Numbered from the stretch's first letter, positions 1 through 5,939 are shown. The stretch is 9,102 nucleotides of DNA from an uncultured Bacillaceae bacterium (GCA_904501845.1 CAJGCH010000111.1:1-9102), one strand, 5' to 3'. Notes: generated by a model from the letters alone, not told the origin. A program made the numbers and translations.

Positions 1-27
1 CATCTGTAAACTCCATTTCTTACATGG

Positions 28-62
28 AACAACCGCCAGACCTCCTGCTGACGGTTGTTTTT
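28..62 (+). terminator. Rho-independent terminator-like hairpin
   Basis: AACAACCGCCAG (28-39) faces CTGACGGTTGTT (48-59), a 12-bp stem with one C/A mismatch when read as plus-strand RNA, followed by a T-rich run (58-62, then CTTG). On the minus strand the same pair becomes a G-U wobble, so the stem is continuous, but no T run follows it. It most likely ends a plus-strand gene lying left of the window and may also protect the 3' end of the minus-strand MerR transcript that stops at 68. Confidence 0.5.
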
Positions 63-67
63 CTTGT

Positions 68-373
68 TCATTTTCGCAGCTGGAAATGCGCATTGATTTG
101 TCCCTTTATCATCTCATTGCGGGCCTTCTTTCGGGTATGCTCCTTCGTCAGCTTTTTCTTGATTTCAGACGTCTGCACCCCTTCTTCTCTTTTCTCAGCG
201 ATTTTCATTAAGGTTTCTACATCCTCAAAGGAATATTTCCTTACCCCCTTTTCCGTCCGCCCGGGAGCGAGCAGACCCCGTTCCTCATAGTAACGGATTT
301 TACGAAGGGATAGACCTGTTAATTCACTGACGATTCCAATCGAAATCACTTTTTTCTCTTTAAATGATGTCAT
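68..373 (-). CDS. MerR-family transcriptional regulator, TnrA paralogue
   Basis: This 101-residue protein has a MerR-type winged helix-turn-helix at about residues 9-75 (ISIGIVSELTGLSLRKIRYY, then ERGLL and RKYSFEDV) and a short tail ending GQINAHFQLRK. That tail resembles the C-terminal end with which B. subtilis TnrA binds feedback-inhibited glutamine synthetase. The helix is so close to TnrA that binding to TGTNA-N7-TNACA sites is likely; this is inference. I chose the ATG at 373 because AAGGAGGG lies at 378-385, about 4 bases upstream, and the protein then aligns with TnrA from its first residues. The frame stays open to an ATG at 601, but that start has no ribosome site. The gene diverges from the better-conserved tnrA at 630. 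A GlnR-type role is less likely because GlnR proteins are longer (about 135 residues). Confidence 0.85.
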   Translation of the reverse strand: MTSFKEKKVISIGIVSELTGLSLRKIRYYEERGLLAPGRTEKGVRKYSFEDVETLMKIAEKREEGVQTSEIKKKLTKEHTRKKARNEMIKGQINAHFQLRK

Positions 374-391
374 AGCTCCCTCCTTCACGAC

Positions 392-412
392 ATAGCCTTT
401 TGAAAAAGCTAT
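392..412. repeat. 21-bp near-perfect palindrome in the leader of the minus-strand MerR gene
   Basis: ATAGCCTTTT (392-401) and AAAAAGCTAT (403-412) are inverted repeats around a single G, with one mismatch in 10 pairs. It covers the predicted start of transcription of the minus-strand MerR gene (-10 at 420-425) and ends 7 bases before its ribosome site. It does not match the TnrA/GlnR consensus. An operator or an mRNA hairpin is possible. The palindrome itself is certain and its role is inferred. Confidence 0.5.
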
Positions 413-419
413 ATAGATG

Positions 420-447
420 ATTATCTCTAAATAAAGCGTTTTCTCAA
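420..447 (-). promoter_or_regulatory. Predicted sigma-A promoter for the minus-strand MerR gene
   Basis: Read on the minus strand, TTGAGA (447-442) and GATAAT (425-420) are separated by 16 bases. Each hexamer differs from consensus by one base. Transcription would begin near 413, giving a leader of about 40 bases before the ATG at 373. The position supports the short form of the protein. Confidence 0.5.
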
Positions 448-576
448 CGGTTTTGGAAGAAGTCCTCACATACGTTTTATAATCAGAGAAAATGGTTGTG
501 AGCTCATCCTCTTTATGCTCCTTTTCCAAATGATTTAGCAGAGAATAATATATTGGAATTTTCTGTTTTTTTATTT

Positions 577-606
577 CTGACAATGTGAGATAATGTTCCA
601 TATTAT
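577..606 (+). promoter_or_regulatory. Predicted tnrA promoter with an embedded TnrA/GlnR-like box
   Basis: CTGACA (577-582) and TATTAT (601-606) are each one base off the sigma-A hexamers and are separated by 18 bases. The spacer contains TGTGAGATAATGTTCCA (584-600), which matches the 17-base TnrA/GlnR consensus TGTNANAWWWTNTNACA at all but one position. Transcription would start near 612, so the leader is short (about 18 bases). A site between -35 and -10 fits repression. Auto- and cross-regulation of tnrA and glnRA is known in B. subtilis; its presence here is inferred. Confidence 0.55.
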
Positions 607-629
607 AGTTAGAATGAGGTGAATCACAG

Positions 630-956
630 ATGACACAGGAGTCTTCCTATAAGGACAAAAAGGTCATAACAATAGGTGTTGTCAGAGAACTGACCGGATT
701 GACAGAGAGGCAGATCCGATATTATGAAGAACGGAAATTGATATTTCCAGATCGGACCGCCGGGGGAAGCAGGAAATACTCCTTCACCGATATCGAGCTG
801 CTCATGGAGATAGCCGAGAAAATTGAAGATGGCGTCCAAACCTTTGAGATTCGTCAAGAAATGATCCGGGAGAAGAAAAAGGAAGATGCCGCTTCGCTTC
901 GCAAGAAAATGCTTCAAGGACAAATCAACGCTCAATTTGGTATCCGAAAGATTTAA
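630..956 (+). CDS. tnrA: Global nitrogen regulator TnrA (MerR family)
   Basis: At 108 residues this is close to B. subtilis TnrA (110). The N-terminus (SYKDKKVITIGVVRELTGL), the helix-turn-helix (about residues 12-40, with RQIRYYEERKLIFP), the wing (GSRKYSFTDIELLMEIA) and EDGVQTFEI all follow the TnrA pattern. The C-terminal tail (about 90-108, RKKMLQGQINAQFGIRK) corresponds to the part that in TnrA contacts feedback-inhibited glutamine synthetase. TnrA activates nitrogen-scavenging genes and represses glnRA and gltAB when nitrogen is limiting. The start has GAGGTGA at 616-622, 7 bases upstream. It diverges from a second TnrA-like gene and precedes nrgA, whose upstream region carries a TnrA box. 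No terminator is evident between tnrA and nrgA, so some readthrough is possible. Confidence 0.9.
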   Translation: MTQESSYKDKKVITIGVVRELTGLTERQIRYYEERKLIFPDRTAGGSRKYSFTDIELLMEIAEKIEDGVQTFEIRQEMIREKKKEDAASLRKKMLQGQINAQFGIRKI

Positions 957-1020
957 CCTTCCATTTCAACCTCTTAGAATAAACCTCATAAGCGAAACTT
1001 TAGTCCTAATCCAGATTTCA

Positions 1021-1037
1021 TGTAAGGATTTCTAACA
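1021..1037 (+). promoter_or_regulatory. TnrA box upstream of nrgA
   Basis: TGTAAGGATTTCTAACA matches the core TGTNA-N7-TNACA perfectly and the extended 17-base TnrA consensus at all but one position. Its centre (1029) is about 49 bases upstream of the start site predicted from the extended -10 element at 1064-1072. That is the spacing known for TnrA-activated promoters such as B. subtilis nrgAB. Activation of nrgA by TnrA in nitrogen limitation is a strong inference. Confidence 0.85.
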
Positions 1038-1063
1038 TCATTGTAGAAATCGATTTCTCTTGA

Positions 1064-1072
1064 TGCGACAAT
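1064..1072 (+). promoter_or_regulatory. Extended -10 element of the nrgA promoter
   Basis: TGCGACAAT is a TGn-extended -10 (GACAAT at 1067-1072). No good -35 hexamer lies 16-18 bases upstream, as expected of an activator-dependent promoter. Start of transcription is predicted at about 1078-1079, leaving a leader of about 38 bases. An overlapping alternative -10 is TACAAT at 1072-1077, which would put the TnrA box centre at about -54. Confidence 0.5.
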
Positions 1073-1116
1073 ACAATTGCAGCAAGCGAAAATAATGAAA
1101 TGGAAGGTGAGGACTA

Positions 1117-2409
1117 ATGGAAGATACTTTATATTTAATGAACAGCCTCTGGATTATGATTTCAGCAATTTTAGTTATTTTAATGATTGGAGGCTTCATC
1201 CTGCTGGAGACAGGCTCCACTCGAATGAAGAATGCCGGGCATATCGCCGGCAAAACGATTCTGACATTCGGCATATCCTCCATTGTCTTCTGGGCAGTAG
1301 GATATGGATTGATTTTCGGAGATGGAGGCGGACTAAGTAAATTTATCGGTCTATCCGACTTCTTCTATTCCGGTGCGGAGGCTGAAGATGCCGCGTATAA
1401 CGGCTCCGTATTCTTTGTTTTCCAAACAGCGTTTGCTGGAATTGCTATGACAATTGCTTTCGGCGGATTTGCTGAAAGAGCGAAGATGAGCGTTTATCTC
1501 GTATTCGCCGTTTTATTCGCCGCATTGGTTTACCCGCCTATCGCTCATTGGATTTGGGGAGGCGGCTGGTTAGCTGATCACGGGAAACAAGACTTTGCTG
1601 GGTCGACAGTCGTTCACTTAACGGGTGCGATGGCAGCCCTTGCTGCAACGATTCTCTTGAAACCGCGAATCGGAAAATACAATAAAGATGGCTCTGCCAA
1701 TAATCTTTACGGACATAACCAAGTATACACAGCTCTTAGCGTCTTACTGTTATGGGTTGGCTGGTTCGGCTTCAATGCCGGCAGCACGGTCTCTGTTGAT
1801 GCCGGATTCTTCGGTTTTGTTGCTTTGAATACAAATCTCGCTGCCGCTGCAGGAACTGTAGCCGCAATGATCATTTCTTGGATTGTTCTTGGCAAGGCAG
1901 ATGTATCTATGATGCTAAATGGCGCATTGGCCGGCTTGGTCGCTATCACTGCTTCTTGTGCATTCGTTGATACATGGGGTGCTCTCGTTATTGGATTTAT
2001 CGCTGGAATTCTCGTATTCTACAGCATACGTTTCTTTGAAGCTCGCAAGATTGACGATCCCATCTATGCTCTTTCCGTCCATGGCGCTGCCGGGATTTGG
2101 GGCACATTATCCACTGGTTTCTTCGCGACAACTGAACTAGCCTCTGTCGGAAAGCCTGGCCTATTCTATGGAGGCGGCTTTGAGCAATTAGGCGTACAGG
2201 CACTGGGCGTAGTGGTCTGCGGCGCATTTGCCTTCATCGTCTCCTATGCGATTTTGTTTATCATGAAATCGTTCATGGGCGGTCTCCGAGTAACCGAAGA
2301 AGAAGAGATTATGGGTCTGGATATGAGTGAGCATGGCGTATACGGTTACCCAGAAATGATTAAACCGGATACTAAGGTTATTGCTTCTGATAAATCTTCT
2401 GTTATATAA
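1117..2409 (+). CDS. nrgA: Ammonium transporter, Amt family
   Basis: This 430-residue integral membrane channel should take up NH4+/NH3 across the cytoplasmic membrane when nitrogen is scarce. Key residues known from E. coli AmtB are present: recruitment-site Trp147 and Ser223, Phe gate residues Phe106 and Phe219 (WFGFNAGS), Asp159 of DFAG, and the twin pore histidines His167 (VVHLTGA) and His322 (SVHGAAG). The cytoplasmic tail (about 389-411, GGLRVTEEEE then GLDMSEHG) is the conserved segment that contacts PII trimers in other Amt proteins. The ATG follows AAGGTGAGG (1104-1112). No PII gene (glnK/nrgB) follows; a DUF294 nucleotidyltransferase-like gene does. The upstream TnrA box implies induction in nitrogen limitation. 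The symbol follows the B. subtilis orthologue; amtB is equally suitable. Confidence 0.95.
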   Translation: MEDTLYLMNSLWIMISAILVILMIGGFILLETGSTRMKNAGHIAGKTILTFGISSIVFWAVGYGLIFGDGGGLSKFIGLSDFFYSGAEAEDAAYNGSVFFVFQTAFAGIAMTIAFGGFAERAKMSVYLVFAVLFAALVYPPIAHWIWGGGWLADHGKQDFAGSTVVHLTGAMAALAATILLKPRIGKYNKDGSANNLYGHNQVYTALSVLLLWVGWFGFNAGSTVSVDAGFFGFVALNTNLAAAAGTVAAMIISWIVLGKADVSMMLNGALAGLVAITASCAFVDTWGALVIGFIAGILVFYSIRFFEARKIDDPIYALSVHGAAGIWGTLSTGFFATTELASVGKPGLFYGGGFEQLGVQALGVVVCGAFAFIVSYAILFIMKSFMGGLRVTEEEEIMGLDMSEHGVYGYPEMIKPDTKVIASDKSSVI

Positions 2410-2447
2410 GCAAGACCATCTCATCATACAGCAGGTTTCATATACAC

Positions 2448-2487
2448 GCATTCCCCTTGGGCGCTTCCCTGCTCCAAGGGGTTATGC
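2448..2487 (+). other. Intercistronic hairpin between nrgA and the DUF294 gene
   Basis: CCCCTTGG (2453-2460) pairs with CCAAGGGG (2474-2481) around a 13-base loop, and the stem extends by GCAT/ATGC (2448-2451 and 2484-2487) across a small internal loop. No T run follows, so it is not a classical terminator. It ends 6 bases before the AAGGAGG ribosome site of the next gene. It may protect the nrgA message, attenuate, or lower expression of the downstream pair; this is inference. Confidence 0.6.
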
Positions 2488-2505
2488 CCTGTTAAGGAGG
2501 TTTTT

Positions 2506-3498
2506 ATGTCCGTAATTCCTGAGCATTATAAGGCTATTCGAACGTATAGGGATCAAAAAATAAAAAACCTTCCGTCCGATTCTAGTATTCTCAATGAATG
2601 GCATGACGACATCATGACACGGTCTGTCAAGCAATCAATTGAACTTCATGTCTCATCCCACGGTCCTCCTCCCTCCCCCTTTTGCTTCTTTGTCATGGGA
2701 AGCGCTGGGCGGAAGGAACAAGGAGTGTGGAGCGACCAAGATCACGGCATCATTTATGAACAGAATACAGAGGAAGCAAAGCGATATTTCGTTTTTTTAG
2801 GCAAAGAAATCTCCAATGGATTGGCCATAACGGGCTATCCATTATGCAGCGGATTGGTGATGGCAAGCAACCCATTTTGGTGCCGCTCTCGGGAGGAATG
2901 GAGAAAGCAGGCTGATGAATGGACAAGTGATGCATCATGGGAATCCATTCGCTATCTATTAACGTTTCTCGATGGGCGATGCCTGTTCGGGGAGGAAACA
3001 TATATCTCGGATTTAAAAAGAACCGCCTATCGTTTTATTCATGAAAAGCAGCTGATCAATCGTATCCTTGAGAATACGATGCACATCAAGAAGGCCGTCA
3101 ATATGCTGGGTCATTTCCTCGTTGAAACACACGGGGCATATACCGGTCTATTAAACATTAAGGACACCGGCTTATTCCCTTATATCAATGCCGGACGGCT
3201 CCTTGCCATTTCTGAAAACTTGATGGCAACGTCAACCCATATGCGTCTGCAAGAACTCCCTCCTTCCATCTTGAACGAAGAGAACAAGGAGAAGTTTAGC
3301 CGCCAGTTTTTGACGCTCCAGAAATATCGTCTCCAATACGGAGACCATACGGATTATGAATCAGGTCATTATTTGTTTATCAATCGTTTATCGAAGGCTG
3401 AGAAGAAAGAATTGAAGGAGCTCATCAAGGATGGGCAGCATTTGAATGAATATGTACGCAGATATACAGAGAGGAAGGGTCATCATGGCAATGAATGA
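2506..3498 (+). CDS. DUF294 nucleotidyltransferase-like protein (GlnD-related NTase fold)
   Basis: This 330-residue soluble protein carries a nucleotidyltransferase signature at residues 64-81: GSAGRKEQ, then the acidic pair in SDQDHGIIY (Asp77, Asp79). YPLCSGLVMASNPFW (111-125) is the DUF294 hallmark. About residues 185-325 form a helical region matching DUF294_C. The fold is related to the uridylyltransferase domain of GlnD, which modifies PII proteins, but the substrate of DUF294 proteins is not known. Many homologues are about 600 residues with N-terminal cNMP-binding or CBS domains; both are missing here. The start has a strong AAGGAGG 5 bases upstream. The gene lies downstream of nrgA and overlaps the exonuclease gene by 14 bases, suggesting one TnrA-controlled operon. 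Transferase activity is inferred from the motif. Confidence 0.85.
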   Translation: MSVIPEHYKAIRTYRDQKIKNLPSDSSILNEWHDDIMTRSVKQSIELHVSSHGPPPSPFCFFVMGSAGRKEQGVWSDQDHGIIYEQNTEEAKRYFVFLGKEISNGLAITGYPLCSGLVMASNPFWCRSREEWRKQADEWTSDASWESIRYLLTFLDGRCLFGEETYISDLKRTAYRFIHEKQLINRILENTMHIKKAVNMLGHFLVETHGAYTGLLNIKDTGLFPYINAGRLLAISENLMATSTHMRLQELPPSILNEENKEKFSRQFLTLQKYRLQYGDHTDYESGHYLFINRLSKAEKKELKELIKDGQHLNEYVRRYTERKGHHGNE

Positions 3499-4219
3499 TT
3501 TCATCCAGTTTTTCCGAGGGATGGGCGGGAAGATTAGCTCAAATGTCTTAGCCGGCATGCAGGGACAGACATCAGCACAAAGCATTTCCTTTCTTCGCCA
3601 GCTGGAAAAGGAAGTTCGCCAAAAGGAAGACCTCTCCTGTCCCCTTCATGAATTGGAAGTCGTCGTGTTCGACATGGAAACGACCGGATTCTACCCGGAT
3701 AAAGGGGATAAAATCATCTCCATTGGCGCAGTTAAAATGAAGGGGACTTCATTCAGCGAGGAGGAAACATTCTATTCCTTAATCAAGAATGAGGATCCTA
3801 TCCCGCCGGAGATCGCAGCGCTGACGAATATTACCGATGAACAACTGCGGGATTCGCCTGAAGCTCATGAAGTTCTCCTTAAATTCTATCAATACATTTC
3901 TTCGAGAATCCTGATTGCTCATCATTCCAAGCATGAACAATCCTTCATGCAAAAGATTACATGGGACCTCATGAAAACCAGATTCCAGCACAGGATCATT
4001 GACACATCATTTTTGACGAATCTCTTTCAGCCTGTCTCAAGGACCCGGCCGCTCGAAATTCTGTGCGAGGAATGCGGCATAGATGTGAAAGACCGGCATC
4101 ATGCACTCGGGGATGCAATCATGACTGGCCATTTATGGGCCCATTATTTGCAGCTGGCGATGGATGCGGGTTACAGAAACCTTGGGGATGTATATAGCGA
4201 AATCGCCAAGCGGCGATGA
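3485..4219 (+). CDS. 3'-5' exonuclease, DnaQ-like DEDDh family
   Basis: This 244-residue protein contains an RNase T/DnaQ exonuclease fold from about residue 57. Exo I is VVFDMETTGFYP (Asp63, Glu65), followed by ISIGAV. Exo II is AHHSKHEQSFM, where Glu151 occupies the usual Asp position. Exo III is DRHHALGDA (His205, Asp210, the HxxxxD spacing of DEDDh enzymes). The first 50 residues are a low-complexity linker-like segment. It probably degrades single-stranded nucleic acid ends or small nucleotides; the substrate cannot be told. It is not a full polymerase III. The ATG at 3485 is preferred because AGGAAGGG sits 5 bases upstream; an in-frame ATG at 3446 would add 13 residues. The 14-base overlap with the DUF294 gene indicates translational coupling and a shared task. 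Confidence 0.85.
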   Translation: MAMNDFIQFFRGMGGKISSNVLAGMQGQTSAQSISFLRQLEKEVRQKEDLSCPLHELEVVVFDMETTGFYPDKGDKIISIGAVKMKGTSFSEEETFYSLIKNEDPIPPEIAALTNITDEQLRDSPEAHEVLLKFYQYISSRILIAHHSKHEQSFMQKITWDLMKTRFQHRIIDTSFLTNLFQPVSRTRPLEILCEECGIDVKDRHHALGDAIMTGHLWAHYLQLAMDAGYRNLGDVYSEIAKRR

Positions 4220-4246
4220 AAAAAGCCCATTAGCAGGGCTCTTTTT
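4219..4246. terminator. Bidirectional Rho-independent terminator between convergent genes
   Basis: AGCCC (4224-4228) and GGGCT (4236-4240) form the stem with a 7-base loop. An A run (4219-4224) and a T run (4242-4246) flank it, giving a U tract in both directions. It is so tight that it touches the stop codon of the exonuclease gene (TGA 4217-4219) and that of the minus-strand oxidoreductase (4246-4248). Confidence 0.85.
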
Positions 4247-4860
4247 CATTCCTCTCCTTTTTTCACCCATTCAGCCACGGATACCGTGCGTTTTGCCTGA
4301 TATTTCACCGCTGCCTCAACATCTTCGACCATCTTCCCGTCCTGTCCGACGGTCACGCTCGTTCCATACGGATTGCCTCCCGCCTTATAGGCAGAAGGGT
4401 CAGCATACCCCGGGGCTGCGACGATAGCGCCCCAATGATACATCGTCGTGTACAGGGAAAGAATGGTTGCTTCCTGTCCGCCATGCGGATTCTGTGCAGA
4501 CGACATGGCACTTACTACCTTATTGACGAGCTTGCCGTTAAACCAAAGCCCGCCTGTCGTATCCAGGAATTGCTTCATTTGGGAGGGCATATTGCCAAAG
4601 CGGGTTGGCACGCTGAAAATGATGGCATCTGCCCATTCAAGATCGTCCAGGGTGACTTCCGGCACCTCCTTGGTAGATTCCAAAAAGGCTTTCCAGTCCT
4701 TATTGGCGTCAATGACGGATTGCGGAGCGAGCTCTGGCACCTTCATCACTTTTACCTCAGCTCCTGCCTCTCTCCCAGCATACTCAGCCCATTTCGCCAG
4801 CTGATAATTCGTGCCGCCCGAGCTGTAATAGATAATGGCTAGTTTTATTGGCATCTCCAT
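4246..4860 (-). CDS. NAD(P)H:quinone oxidoreductase, WrbA-type flavodoxin-like protein
   Basis: This 204-residue cytosolic flavoprotein should carry out two-electron reduction of quinones with NAD(P)H and FMN, avoiding semiquinone radicals. The FMN phosphate loop is at residues 11-19 (YYSSGGTNY). Family signatures are PTRFGNMPSQMKQFLD (85-100), TGGLW (102-106), SAQNPHGGQE (121-130), YHWGAIVAAPGYADP (141-155) and GGNPYG (161-166). The length fits WrbA (about 200). GGAGG at 4865-4869 is 4 bases from the first ATG (4860) and 10 bases from an in-frame ATG at 4854, so either start is possible. It lies 80 bases downstream of the ring-cleaving dioxygenase on the same strand with no terminator between, so both are probably transcribed from the MhqR-type promoter at 5918-5945. 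Confidence 0.9.
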   Translation of the reverse strand: MEMPIKLAIIYYSSGGTNYQLAKWAEYAGREAGAEVKVMKVPELAPQSVIDANKDWKAFLESTKEVPEVTLDDLEWADAIIFSVPTRFGNMPSQMKQFLDTTGGLWFNGKLVNKVVSAMSSAQNPHGGQEATILSLYTTMYHWGAIVAAPGYADPSAYKAGGNPYGTSVTVGQDGKMVEDVEAAVKYQAKRTVSVAEWVKKGEE

Positions 4861-4904
4861 TTCTCCTCCTTTACGTCGTTAACGCGATTTAGAATTCATC
4901 GCCA

Positions 4905-4917
4905 CCCTTTCAATCTA
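4905..4917 (-). repeat. 13-bp direct repeat, copy 1, in the dioxygenase-wrbA gap
   Basis: The minus-strand sequence TAGATTGAAAGGG occurs here and identically at 5888-5900, the leader of the dioxygenase gene. In the other copy it contributes to the ribosome site. In this copy AAAGGGTGG precedes a six-codon frame (4899-4879) that stops before the true oxidoreductase ribosome site. It may be a remnant of duplication or chance similarity of leader sequences. Confidence 0.5.
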
Positions 4918-4940
4918 CCCTTTTTTTACCGTTCAAAAGC

Positions 4941-5876
4941 CTATTCTGTTTCCCGCATGCGAATTTCTATTAAACTCGCCTCAATCTCTTCTCTTTTATC
5001 TTCATATTCGTCAGGAAGCATCAAGGACTCACCGAGATGGTCTAACTCCTCATCAATTAGGAAACCAGGAGGATCTGTAGCAATCTCAAACAGGATATCG
5101 CCATGTTCCTTGAAGTAAATGGCCTGAAAGTATTTCCGATTTTTGACCGGTGTCACCGTATAGCCTTTATTTATAATGAACGCGCGAGCTTCAATTTGTT
5201 CCGCACTATCCTGTGCTCTAAAAGCAATATGATGGACCGTTCCTGTTCCCATTCTTCCGCGCTCACGCTCAGAAACATCGACATCAATGATGTTCCCTAA
5301 TTCCCCTTCACTGCGGTATCTGACATAATTCCCTTCCTTCCCGGCAGCCTCAAATCCTAGCCCTGACCTAAGCAACCCCATCGTATGGCCCGGGGAGCTT
5401 GATAGGAGAACGGCACCAGCAAAACCTTTAATGGCTGTCTCCGGGCTCCCTCCGTTAAAAGGCCACTCAGACCGGGCGCCTTCTTCCCTTTCAACCAATT
5501 CAAGCTGAAGGCCGTGCGGATCATCAAAGGATAAATAGGTTTCTCCGAATCGCACTCGTTTGTTGAATAAAACCTGATTGGCATGCAGCCTTTTCTCCCA
5601 GAATGGCATGGAGCCTTGCGGAATGGCGAAGCTTGTGGCGCCAACCTGTCCTGTCCCAACCCGTCCTCTAAATCCTTTAACCCACGGAAAGAATGTCATA
5701 ATCGTTCCTGGGGAGCCTTTATCATTGCCGAAATAAAGATGATAGGCACCTGGGTCTTCGAAGTTGACCGTCTTTTTCACGAGGCGAAGTCCAAGAATCC
5801 CACTGTAAAAATCAAAATTCTCCTGGGGATTGCCAACGATGGCTGAAATGTGATGAATGCCCTTTGTTTTAAACAT
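4941..5876 (-). CDS. Ring-cleaving dioxygenase, MhqO/MhqA-like VOC-family protein
   Basis: This 311-residue protein has two vicinal-oxygen-chelate (glyoxalase/extradiol) modules, about residues 5-130 and 150-270. It starts with GIHHISAIVGNPQENFDFY, as MhqO and MhqA proteins do. Likely metal ligands are His9 or His8, His215 or His216 (TVHHIAFRA) and Glu264 (LFEIATDPPGF). B. subtilis relatives are induced by 2-methylhydroquinone and catechol and are thought to open hydroquinone-type rings. The start has GGGAGGG 7 bases upstream (5884-5890). An operator of the MhqR type lies within its promoter, so derepression by quinones is expected. The following gene is a WrbA-type quinone reductase instead of the nitroreductase MhqN of the B. 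subtilis mhqNOP cluster. The exact paralogue (MhqA, MhqE or MhqO) cannot be fixed from sequence alone. Confidence 0.9.
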   Translation of the reverse strand: MFKTKGIHHISAIVGNPQENFDFYSGILGLRLVKKTVNFEDPGAYHLYFGNDKGSPGTIMTFFPWVKGFRGRVGTGQVGATSFAIPQGSMPFWEKRLHANQVLFNKRVRFGETYLSFDDPHGLQLELVEREEGARSEWPFNGGSPETAIKGFAGAVLLSSSPGHTMGLLRSGLGFEAAGKEGNYVRYRSEGELGNIIDVDVSERERGRMGTGTVHHIAFRAQDSAEQIEARAFIINKGYTVTPVKNRKYFQAIYFKEHGDILFEIATDPPGFLIDEELDHLGESLMLPDEYEDKREEIEASLIEIRMRETE

Positions 5877-5887
5877 GCAGATTCCCT

Positions 5888-5900
5888 CCCTTTCAATCTA
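5888..5900 (-). repeat. 13-bp direct repeat, copy 2, in the dioxygenase leader
   Basis: Identical to 4905-4917 (TAGATTGAAAGGG on the minus strand). Its last bases overlap the ribosome site of the dioxygenase gene. Confidence 0.5.
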
Positions 5901-5917
5901 ATTACTTGTATTTTCTC

Positions 5918-5939
5918 ATTATCTCAACTTCGAGATAAT
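5918..5939. promoter_or_regulatory. MhqR-like operator
   Basis: ATTATCTC (5918-5925) and GAGATAAT (5932-5939) form a perfect 8-bp inverted repeat separated by AACTTC. The inner 18 bases, TATCTCAACTTCGAGATA, closely follow the MhqR operator of B. subtilis (TATCTcgAAtTCGAGATA type). The site fills the spacer of the dioxygenase promoter and overlaps its -10. MhqR is a MarR-type quinone-sensing repressor; its gene is not in this window. Confidence 0.85.

Noticed and set aside
5..24. TGTAA and TTACA inverted repeat at the left edge
   Set aside because: The spacer is 10 bases, not the 7 required for a TnrA/GlnR site.
24..290. 88-codon plus-strand reading frame
   Set aside because: It lies opposite the MerR/TnrA paralogue, has no ribosome site, and its composition is that of an antisense shadow.
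677..693. TnrA-box-like TGTCAGAGAACTGACCG inside tnrA
   Set aside because: The right half does not fit TNACA and the position is inside conserved coding sequence.
4435..4842. Two overlapping plus-strand frames of 118-135 codons
   Set aside because: Both are antisense to the WrbA-type gene, which has full family motifs.
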